This document shows positions 1-5,249 of a stretch of 5,951 nt of DNA, one piece after another. The position numbers and the translations under genes are program-made. The notes beneath the pieces were generated by a model. It was not told the origin of the DNA and searched no databases. It saw nothing but the letters and a program-made list of their open reading frames with translations. This stretch comes from an uncultured Clostridium sp. (GTDB lineage: Bacteria > Bacillota > Clostridia > Oscillospirales > Acutalibacteraceae). The stretch lies in assembly GCA_900547915.1 (NCBI GenBank), contig URIN01000106.1:1-5951 (forward strand), given 5' to 3'. The number at the start of each line of letters is the position of its first letter. Position 1 is the stretch's first letter.

Positions 1-46
1 AGATAGGAGTCCGTCTCGTGGGCTCGGAGATGTGTATAAGAGACAG
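1..46 (+). other. Illumina Nextera i7 adapter remnant (non-genomic)
   Basis: This stretch is synthetic library sequence left on a contig end. Bases 1-4 (AGAT) match the end of the P7 oligo. Bases 5-12 (AGGAGTCC) match the Nextera i7 index known as N705 as it reads in the primer. Bases 13-46 match the Nextera read-2 transposase adapter, whose last 19 bases (28-46, ending AGAGACAG) are the Tn5 mosaic end. The polC reading frame is open from about 47 but meets in-frame stops at 37-39 and 4-6, as expected if the adapter is joined to genomic DNA at 46/47. The match is from memory of the kit oligos and is exact over the whole stretch. It should be trimmed and given no biological meaning. Confidence 0.97.
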
Positions 47-366
47 ATACATACGTTATTCTTCAGATAGTTATTGAAATGCTTTGCCGAGGAATAGAAT
101 TTCTGCCGGTAGATCTTTATAAATCAGACTGGCGGGTTTATAAAATCGAGGACGGTAAAATCCGTCTGCCGTTTACCGCAATAGACGGTATCGGTGAGAA
201 CGCAGCAAAGCAGATCTCAGCCGCAGTTAATGACGGCGCTGGTGAGTTTATCTCTTGTGATGATCTTATGGCACGCGCGGGAATTGGTCAGAGCGTTGTT
301 GATTCTTTAAGAAAATGCGGAGCTCTCGGTGATATGCCGGACAGCAATCAGATTTCTCTGTTCTGA
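47..366 (+). CDS. polC: DNA polymerase III alpha subunit, PolC type, C-terminal end (5'-truncated)
   Basis: This is the last ~105 residues of PolC, the Gram-positive replicative DNA polymerase, which has a built-in 3'-5' exonuclease and acts in the cytoplasm with the sliding clamp. The frame is open from the adapter junction (first full codon 49, reading TYVILQIVIEM), so the ATG at 79 is internal and not the start. Recognisable PolC tail features are EMLCRGIEFLPVDLYKSD, then a helix-hairpin-helix-like stretch (PFTAIDGIGENAAKQI), a FISCDDLMARAGI segment, and the typical ending of GALGDMPDSNQISLF. The ending resembles the family's usual C-terminus, so the 3' end is natural; only the 5' end is missing, because the contig starts here. 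The stop is TGA at 364-366. No intrinsic terminator follows; the his promoter starts seven bases later. Confidence 0.93.
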
Positions 367-372
367 TTTTGG

Positions 373-401
373 TTGACAATTTCGGTTTAATATGGTAGCA
401 T
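373..401 (+). promoter_or_regulatory. Sigma-A type promoter of the his operon
   Basis: A perfect -35 hexamer TTGACA (373-378) is followed after 17 bases by TAGCAT (396-401), which matches 4 of 6 bases of the -10 consensus. A TG at 393-394, one base before the -10, gives an extended -10 element (TGG-TAGCAT). Transcription would start near 407-409, giving a leader of about 37 bases before the ATG at 445. It is the only convincing promoter in the window and lies just ahead of the first his gene. The start point is predicted, not shown. Confidence 0.8.
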
Positions 402-407
402 ATTAAA
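386..407. promoter_or_regulatory. Perfect 9-bp inverted repeat over the -10: candidate operator
   Basis: The arms TTTAATATG (386-394) and CATATTAAA (399-407) are exact reverse complements separated by GTAG. The dyad covers the whole -10 hexamer (396-401) and its TG extension and ends at the predicted transcription start, the classic place for a repressor that blocks RNA polymerase. A terminator is unlikely: the stem is almost all A/T, no T-run follows, and most of it lies upstream of the start of the transcript. A histidine-responsive repressor of the TrpR-like YerC/HisR family is a plausible binder because such regulators are known for Firmicute his genes, but the motif match was not checked. 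Confidence 0.65.
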
Positions 408-420
408 GCGTTAACACGCT
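407..420. promoter_or_regulatory. Small dyad at the predicted transcription start
   Basis: AGCGT (407-411) and ACGCT (416-420) form a 5+5 inverted repeat around TAAC. It abuts the larger dyad and begins at about +1, so it could be a second operator half, a short hairpin at the 5' end of the mRNA, or chance. The stretch 401-418 also resembles the CcpA cre consensus (AAGCGTTAACA core), with a mismatch at the conserved G in the left half and two at the right edge. Function is unknown; the arms are short and confidence is modest. Confidence 0.35.
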
Positions 421-433
421 AAAGTACATTATC

Positions 434-437
434 GGAG
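434..437 (+). promoter_or_regulatory. Ribosome binding site of hisZG
   Basis: GGAG lies seven bases before the ATG at 445. It supports that start, which also gives the normal N-terminus of the HisZ family (KVTPQGSRDLLFEE). Confidence 0.8.
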
Positions 438-444
438 TAATCAT

Positions 445-2055
445 ATGAAAAAATATGCAAAGGTTACCCCTCAGGGCAGCAGAGATCTGCTCTTTGAGGA
501 GTGCGATGACAGAAAGAAAATTGAAACAACCCTTTCGGAGCTTTATAAGGAAAGAAGTTACCGCAAGGTAATTACACCCGCAATCGAGTATATAGATGTT
601 TTTGAAAACGATTCGGGTATGGAATCAGATATAATGTATAAAATGACGGATGCTTACGGCAGAACCACCGTTTTGCGTCCGGATAATACTATGCCTATTG
701 CGCGCCTGGTTGCTACAAGGCTTCGCAGTGAGGATTTTCCCGTAAGGCTCTATTATAATCAGAATGTATTTGCACGCAATAAAGCGTATGCCGGAAGAAC
801 TGATGAGATTCCGCAGAGCGGTATAGAACTTATCGGTGACGGTTCTGTGAATGCAGATCTTGAAGTCCTTTCAATGGCTTTTGACGCGCTTGACCGTTCA
901 GAACTCAATTCATATTCTCTTGAGATAGGTCATGCAGGTTTCTTTAACGCCATTCTTGATGATATGGATATTGATGCGTCCCAAAAGGCGGAGATATGCT
1001 CACTTACAGAAAGCAAGAATTTTGCCGCCCTGAGCGATCTTCTTTCTTCAATAGGAGATACTGTGCAGACAAGAGTGCTCAATACTCTTCCGCGTCTTTT
1101 CGGCGGCAAGGAAGTTCTTAATCAGGCAAAACAGCTTTATTCAACTGAAAAGTCAGATGCTGCTCTTGATTACCTGGGAAATATTTATCAAAAGCTTTGT
1201 GAAATGGGTCACGGCGAGAATGTTTTGATAGACCTCGGATTAGTTAACAGAACAAACTATTATACAGGCGTTATATTCAGAGGCTATGCTGAGGGCTCAG
1301 GTGTCAGCGTCCTTTCTGGCGGCAGATATGACAATCTTATCGGTAAGTTCGGGCTTGATGCTCCTGCAATCGGTTTTGCTGTTGATATAAATGCGCTGTT
1401 TGATGTTATGCATGAAGTTATCAATGTTGAGCGCCCGCTCAGAATAGCACTCACAAAGGGCAGACTTGAAAAATCTTCTGTTAAGCTCTTCCAGAAAATG
1501 GGGCTTGATACGTCACAGCTTGAAAATAAGGGCAGACGCCTTATTTTACCCGTTGACGGTTATGAGGCAGTGCTTTCTAAAGCACCCGATGTCATCACGT
1601 ATGTTGAGCACGGTGTGTGCGATATAGGAATAGTTGGCAAGGACACCATTGTTGAGCACGGCAGTTCTTTTTACGAGGTTTTGGATCTAAATATCGGCAA
1701 ATGCCGTTTTGCTCTTGCTTGTCCCAAAGGCAAAGACTTTTTCAGCGGCTACTCAAGAAAAACGGTAGCTTCAAAATACCCTAAAGTTGCAAAAGAATTT
1801 TTCCGCTCAAAGGGTATGGATGTGGATATTATAAAAATAGAGGGCAGTGTGGAGCTTGCTCCGCTGCTCGGACTTGCAGACGGTATAGTTGATATTGTTG
1901 AAACAGGCTCAACGCTTAAGGAAAACGGGCTTGAGGTTGTGGAAGAGATATTGCCTATCTCCGCAAGGGTAATTGTAAATATGGCTTCAATGAAACTCAG
2001 AAAGCAGGAGATTGAATCTTTCCTTTCAGATCTGGAGCTTGCAAGTAAAGTGTAA
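445..2055 (+). CDS. hisZG: Fused HisZ-HisG: ATP phosphoribosyltransferase, regulatory and catalytic parts in one chain
   Basis: This 536-residue protein should catalyse the first, feedback-controlled step of histidine synthesis in the cytoplasm: ATP + PRPP to phosphoribosyl-ATP. Residues 1 to ~325 are HisZ, the histidyl-tRNA-synthetase-like regulatory subunit: class II motif-2-like RPDNTMPIARL (78-88), NYYTGVIFRGYAEG (271-284) and SGGRYDNLIGKFG (291-303). The usual motif-3 arginine of a true synthetase is absent (GFAVDINALF, 310-319), so it is not HisS. Residues ~330-536 are a short-form HisG: ALTKGRLEK (335-343), YVEHGVCDIGIVGKD (386-400) and the PRPP-binding signature from E470 to L491, including D483 and TGST (487-490). 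Each half has about the length of a short stand-alone HisZ or HisG. In most bacteria these are two genes forming a hetero-oligomer; here they share one frame with a linker of under ten residues. It is first in the operon. Confidence 0.93.
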   Translation: MKKYAKVTPQGSRDLLFEECDDRKKIETTLSELYKERSYRKVITPAIEYIDVFENDSGMESDIMYKMTDAYGRTTVLRPDNTMPIARLVATRLRSEDFPVRLYYNQNVFARNKAYAGRTDEIPQSGIELIGDGSVNADLEVLSMAFDALDRSELNSYSLEIGHAGFFNAILDDMDIDASQKAEICSLTESKNFAALSDLLSSIGDTVQTRVLNTLPRLFGGKEVLNQAKQLYSTEKSDAALDYLGNIYQKLCEMGHGENVLIDLGLVNRTNYYTGVIFRGYAEGSGVSVLSGGRYDNLIGKFGLDAPAIGFAVDINALFDVMHEVINVERPLRIALTKGRLEKSSVKLFQKMGLDTSQLENKGRRLILPVDGYEAVLSKAPDVITYVEHGVCDIGIVGKDTIVEHGSSFYEVLDLNIGKCRFALACPKGKDFFSGYSRKTVASKYPKVAKEFFRSKGMDVDIIKIEGSVELAPLLGLADGIVDIVETGSTLKENGLEVVEEILPISARVIVNMASMKLRKQEIESFLSDLELASKV

Positions 2056-2061
2056 AAGAGG
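2056..2061 (+). promoter_or_regulatory. Ribosome binding site that sets the hisD start
   Basis: AAGAGG directly follows the hisZG stop and lies seven bases before the ATG at 2069. It decides in favour of 2069 over an in-frame ATG at 2012, which lies inside hisZG and would add 19 residues foreign to HisD. Confidence 0.8.
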
Positions 2062-2068
2062 TCTTTTA

Positions 2069-3349
2069 ATGAAAATTACAAAAGCTAACGGAAAATCAGA
2101 ATATGCCGTTGTAGAAAATCTCAAGAAAAGAAGCGGCGAAACAGATCCTAAGATAGTTGAGATAGTTACGTCTATCTTAAACGGCGTCAAGGAGGGCGGC
2201 GATGAGGCTGTTCGTGAATACACGTCACGCTTTGACGGCAGCGTTCCCAAAAAGACTGCAATTGAAAAAGACGAACTTCAGTCTTATCTTGATATCGTTG
2301 ATGAAGAGTTTATAGGCGCAATTACACGTGCAAAGGAAAATATTTACCGTTTCCACCAAAAGCAGGCTCAGCAGAGCTGGCTTACAACAGAGGGAAACGG
2401 CGTTATTATGGGCCAGCGTATAAGAGGCCTTAATAAGGTTGGTATTTATGTTCCCGGCGGCACGGCGGCTTATCCGAGTTCGGTTCTTATGAATGCCGTT
2501 CCCGCAAAGATTGCAGGTGTAAAGGAAATTGTTATGGTAACTCCTCCCGGCAGCGAGGGCAATCCCAATCCTTATATTATGGCTGCCGCGGCTATCGCAG
2601 GTGTAGACAAAGTGTTCCTTTGCGGAGGAGCGCAGGCAGTTGCCGCTCTTGCTTACGGCACTGAAAAAATACCAAAGGTAGATAAGATAGTCGGCCCCGG
2701 CAATATCTTTGTTGCAACAGCAAAAAGACTTCTTTACGGAGTTGTTGATATAGATATGGTTGCAGGCCCGTCTGAAATTCTTATCGTTGCCGATAAATCC
2801 GCAAAGCCGGCATTTCTTGCCGCAGATCTTATGAGTCAGGCAGAGCACGACAAAATGGCTTCTGCAATTCTTCTCACAACATCTGAAACAATTGCACGCG
2901 CAACTGCGAAAGAGATAGAAAGACAGATAAAATATCTTGAAAGACAGGAAATAATCGAGCGCTCACTTGAGGATTACGGCGAGATAATTGTTTGTGAGAA
3001 TATTGAACAGGCAATAAAGTTCGCTAATGAGCTAGCTCCTGAGCATCTTGAAATGTGTGTTGAAGAGCCGCTTAAATATATTGGTATGATAGATAATGCC
3101 GGTTCTGTGTTCCTTGGCAACTGGTCTCCTGAGCCGCTCGGCGATTATTACGCGGGCCCGAACCACGTTCTTCCCACAAGCGGTACAGCAAGATTTTTCA
3201 GCCCGCTTTCAGTTGACAGCTTCATTAAAAAATCTTCTTTTATTTATTATACTAAGCAGGAACTTGAAAAGGCTAAGGAAGATATTATTAATCTTGCCGA
3301 AACAGAGGGACTTACTGCTCACGCAAACAGTATCAAGGTAAGATTTTGA
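2069..3349 (+). CDS. hisD: Histidinol dehydrogenase
   Basis: HisD carries out the last two oxidations of the pathway, L-histidinol to L-histidine with 2 NAD+, as a zinc enzyme of the cytoplasm. The protein is 426 residues, normal for the family. Zinc ligands expected from E. coli HisD are present: Q257 and H260 in LMSQAEHD, D359 in PLGDYYAGPNHVLPT, and H418 in EGLTAHAN. The catalytic E325-H326 pair is in ELAPEHLEM. The nucleotide-binding region has KVGIYVPGGTAAYPSSVLM (123-141), VFLCGGAQAVAALAYGT (182-198) and VGPGN (208-212). It starts 13 bases after hisZG and ends one base before the next ATG, so it is co-transcribed. No hisC follows, unlike many Firmicute his operons. Confidence 0.97.
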   Translation: MKITKANGKSEYAVVENLKKRSGETDPKIVEIVTSILNGVKEGGDEAVREYTSRFDGSVPKKTAIEKDELQSYLDIVDEEFIGAITRAKENIYRFHQKQAQQSWLTTEGNGVIMGQRIRGLNKVGIYVPGGTAAYPSSVLMNAVPAKIAGVKEIVMVTPPGSEGNPNPYIMAAAAIAGVDKVFLCGGAQAVAALAYGTEKIPKVDKIVGPGNIFVATAKRLLYGVVDIDMVAGPSEILIVADKSAKPAFLAADLMSQAEHDKMASAILLTTSETIARATAKEIERQIKYLERQEIIERSLEDYGEIIVCENIEQAIKFANELAPEHLEMCVEEPLKYIGMIDNAGSVFLGNWSPEPLGDYYAGPNHVLPTSGTARFFSPLSVDSFIKKSSFIYYTKQELEKAKEDIINLAETEGLTAHANSIKVRF

Positions 3350-3350
3350 T

Positions 3351-4454
3351 ATGAAATTGAAACGTATAGCGGCACTGTGCGCCGTGGTTTTAATGACGTT
3401 TCTGTGTGCTTGTTCCGCTCCTGTCAGTTCAGATATTGACGTCACCGTTCCCGCGCAGGCACAAAGCGGTGAACTTGCAGTTCATTTTATAGATGTCGGT
3501 CAGGGAGACAGTGAGTTTATAGAACTTCCAAACGGCGAAACAATGCTTATTGATGCGGGTGAACGTGAATACGGAGAGACCGTTTCAGATTATATTTCAG
3601 CTCTCGGTTACAGCGAAATAACTTATCTTGTTGCAACGCACCCGCATTCAGACCATATCGGCGGCCTGCCGCAGATATTTGACGATTTTAATGTTATAAA
3701 TGTTTATATGCCTGACGCTGAGTCATCGTCTGCTATATACGGCGAATTTTTGGACAAAGTTGAGTTCGAGGGCTGTCCTGTTACACAGGCAGCCGAGTCT
3801 GTCACCGTTGTTGATAATGACGGAATTTTGGCTTGTTTTGTAGCGCCGTGTTCAACGGGTTATGACAGTCTTAATGATTATTCCGCAGTCTTAAAACTGG
3901 TTTACGGCAGCAATTCGTTCTTATTTATGGGCGATGCCGAGGAGACTTCGGAGAATGAGATAACAGCAGATGTTTCCGCCGATGTAATAAAGGTGGGGCA
4001 TCACGGTTCGGATACTTCTTCTTCTCAGCAGTTTGTTAACCGCGTCTCACCGCAGTATGCTGTTATCGAGGTTGGAAAGGATAATTCCTACGGCCATCCG
4101 AGCAGTGAAACGGTAACACGCTGGCAAAACGCTGGAGCGCAGGTGCTGTGTACTGACGAACTCGGCAATATAGTAATCGTGTCAGACGGTACAAATATCA
4201 CCGTAAGCAGTGATACACAGGGAAATGGTACGGCAGAAAATACACAGAGCGAAAGCACGTTTACTTCGCAGTCACAGCAGAGCGAAAATTCAGGTTATTC
4301 ATACGTTCTCAACACGTCAAGCAAGAAGATACATACTCCTGATTGCTCAGCCGTATCCACTATTTCAGAGAAAAACATTGAGTATTCTGATAAATCACTT
4401 CAGCAGCTTGAAAGTGAAGGCTATAAGCCGTGCGGATTATGTAACCCCAGATAA
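3351..4454 (+). CDS. Lipoprotein with ComEC-like metallo-beta-lactamase domain and Ada-like zinc tail
   Basis: The 367-residue protein begins with a lipoprotein signal: KLKR, a hydrophobic run, and the lipobox LCAC with C21 as the expected lipid-bearing cysteine, so it should sit on the outer face of the membrane. Residues ~41-285 are a ComEC/Rec2-type metallo-beta-lactamase fold: HFIDVGQGDS (45-54), LIDAG (66-70), the metal motif THPHSDH (96-102), FMGDAE (192-197), VGHHGS (215-220) and NSYGHPS (245-251). A Ser/Gln/Thr-rich linker (~286-314) leads to a C-terminal domain starting YVLNTSSKKIH, with H328, C332 and CGLC (361-364), which resembles the Ada-type zinc-binding module found at the end of some secreted nucleases. 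A phosphodiesterase or nuclease role is plausible, but the substrate is unknown. No histidine link is evident. It starts one base after the hisD stop; the best Shine-Dalgarno (AAGG, 3335-3338) is rather distant at 12 bases. Confidence 0.88.
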   Translation: MKLKRIAALCAVVLMTFLCACSAPVSSDIDVTVPAQAQSGELAVHFIDVGQGDSEFIELPNGETMLIDAGEREYGETVSDYISALGYSEITYLVATHPHSDHIGGLPQIFDDFNVINVYMPDAESSSAIYGEFLDKVEFEGCPVTQAAESVTVVDNDGILACFVAPCSTGYDSLNDYSAVLKLVYGSNSFLFMGDAEETSENEITADVSADVIKVGHHGSDTSSSQQFVNRVSPQYAVIEVGKDNSYGHPSSETVTRWQNAGAQVLCTDELGNIVIVSDGTNITVSSDTQGNGTAENTQSESTFTSQSQQSENSGYSYVLNTSSKKIHTPDCSAVSTISEKNIEYSDKSLQQLESEGYKPCGLCNPR

Positions 4455-4456
4455 AT

Positions 4457-4654
4457 ATGAGAATTATTATAAACAGAATCGAAAATGATATTGCCGTTTG
4501 CGAACTTGAAAACGGCAAAACGATAAATGTCCCCGCTTGCATTTTTGAAAACGCGCACGAGGGCGGAGTGTATAACATAACAGCAGATGATAAGCAGGAG
4601 AAGTTTCTCAGGCAGAAAAACGCCGCAAAGCTTAAAGATCTGTTCAATAAATAA
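4457..4654 (+). CDS. Small DUF3006-type protein
   Basis: This 65-residue protein has the look of the DUF3006 family: an N-terminal IIINRIENDIAVCELENGKTINVP strand-rich part (3-26), then an EGGVYNI turn (35-41), an acidic DDK segment, and a charged C-terminal helix ending KLKDLF. No signal peptide or membrane segment is visible, so it should be cytoplasmic. Genes of this family are often next to, or fused to, ComEC-like metallo-beta-lactamase proteins, as here, which supports reading the two genes as one module. Biochemical function is unknown. It begins two bases after the upstream stop with no clear Shine-Dalgarno, so translation is probably coupled to the lipoprotein gene. Family assignment is from recalled pattern, not a search. 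Confidence 0.8.
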   Translation: MRIIINRIENDIAVCELENGKTINVPACIFENAHEGGVYNITADDKQEKFLRQKNAAKLKDLFNK

Positions 4655-4663
4655 GTTAATTTC

Positions 4664-4669
4664 GGAGGG
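4664..4669 (+). promoter_or_regulatory. Ribosome binding site that sets the hisB start
   Basis: GGAGGG, the strongest Shine-Dalgarno of the window, lies four bases before the ATG at 4674. It selects that start over an in-frame ATG at 4587 inside the DUF3006 gene, which would add 29 residues unrelated to HisB. Confidence 0.85.
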
Positions 4670-4673
4670 CAAA

Positions 4674-5249
4674 ATGAGAACTGCTCAGATAACAAGAAAA
4701 ACTAAGGAAACCGATATAAATCTTTCCTTTTCTCCTGACGGCGGAGATGTAAAGATCAGCACGGGCATAGGCTTTTTTGACCATATGCTCACTGCTTTTG
4801 CCGTTCACGGCGGATTCGGGCTCGTTGTTGATGTTAAAGGCGATCTTGAGGTGGATACCCACCACACCGTGGAGGATACGGGAATCGCACTCGGATGTGC
4901 TATAAAGCAGTCGCTCGGGGATATGAGTGGTATAAACCGTTATGGCTCATTCTATATTCCTATGGATGAAGCGCTTGCTCATTGTGCACTTGATATTTCA
5001 AACAGACCGTTTCTTGTTTTCAATGCCGATTTTGCGGAGGAGAAGTGCGGTGATTATGAGACCTGCTGCACCGTTGAGTTTTTCCGAGCGGTAGCTGTAA
5101 ACGCAGGCATAACCCTCCATTTAAATGAAATTTACGGCAGCAATTCACACCATATTATCGAGGCGCTGTTTAAGGCTTTCGGCCACGCTCTCGGTATTGC
5201 CGCGGCGGAAAACGGCGGCGGTGTGCTTTCTACAAAAGGAGTTCTGTAA
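4674..5249 (+). CDS. hisB: Imidazoleglycerol-phosphate dehydratase
   Basis: HisB removes water from imidazole glycerol phosphate to give imidazole acetol phosphate, using manganese, in the cytoplasm. The 191-residue protein is the single-domain bacterial form with no fused histidinol-phosphatase. Both family signatures are intact: VDTHHTVEDTGIAL (60-73) and GSNSHHIIEALFK (155-167), which supply the metal-binding histidines and glutamates. GIGFFDHML (31-39), PMDEALA (96-102) and the typical STKGVL end are also present. It restarts the his series 19 bases after the DUF3006 gene and overlaps hisA by one base (TAATG). A separate phosphatase and HisC would be needed to connect its product to HisD; neither is here. 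Confidence 0.97.
   Translation: MRTAQITRKTKETDINLSFSPDGGDVKISTGIGFFDHMLTAFAVHGGFGLVVDVKGDLEVDTHHTVEDTGIALGCAIKQSLGDMSGINRYGSFYIPMDEALAHCALDISNRPFLVFNADFAEEKCGDYETCCTVEFFRAVAVNAGITLHLNEIYGSNSHHIIEALFKAFGHALGIAAAENGGGVLSTKGVL
5238..5241 (+). promoter_or_regulatory. Ribosome binding site of hisA, inside the hisB end
   Basis: GGAG within AAAAGGAG lies seven bases before the hisA ATG at 5249 and overlaps the last codons of hisB, consistent with coupled translation. Confidence 0.75.

Noticed and set aside
28..46. Tn5 mosaic end suggesting a transposon boundary
   Set aside because: It is part of a complete synthetic Nextera adapter with index, so it comes from library preparation, not from a mobile element.
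79..366. ATG at 79 as the start of a small complete gene
   Set aside because: The frame is open upstream to the adapter junction and the residues there fit PolC; no ribosome binding site precedes 79.
386..407. Intrinsic terminator of polC
   Set aside because: The stem is nearly all A/T, has no following T-run and covers the promoter -10, so an operator is the better reading.
367..444. T-box or other riboswitch/attenuator leader before the his operon
   Set aside because: The predicted leader is only about 37 bases with one 5-bp hairpin, far too short for a T-box or attenuator.
445..1420. Histidyl-tRNA synthetase (hisS)
   Set aside because: The motif-3 arginine is lacking, there is no anticodon-binding domain, and it is fused to HisG in a his operon; this fits HisZ.
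2012..2068. Longer HisD starting at the ATG at 2012
   Set aside because: The added 19 residues overlap hisZG and are unlike HisD; AAGAGG with correct spacing points to 2069.
2225..2848. Antisense 207-codon open frame opposite hisD
   Set aside because: It lies wholly opposite a well-conserved hisD, and its Cys/Asn/Arg-rich translation resembles no family; a shadow frame.
4210..4488. Overlapping open frame across the end of the lipoprotein gene
   Set aside because: It is in another frame of the linker and zinc-tail region, has no ribosome binding site, and its Arg/His-rich product resembles nothing known.
4587..4673. Longer HisB starting at the ATG at 4587
   Set aside because: The extension lies inside the DUF3006 gene and is foreign to HisB; GGAGGG marks 4674.
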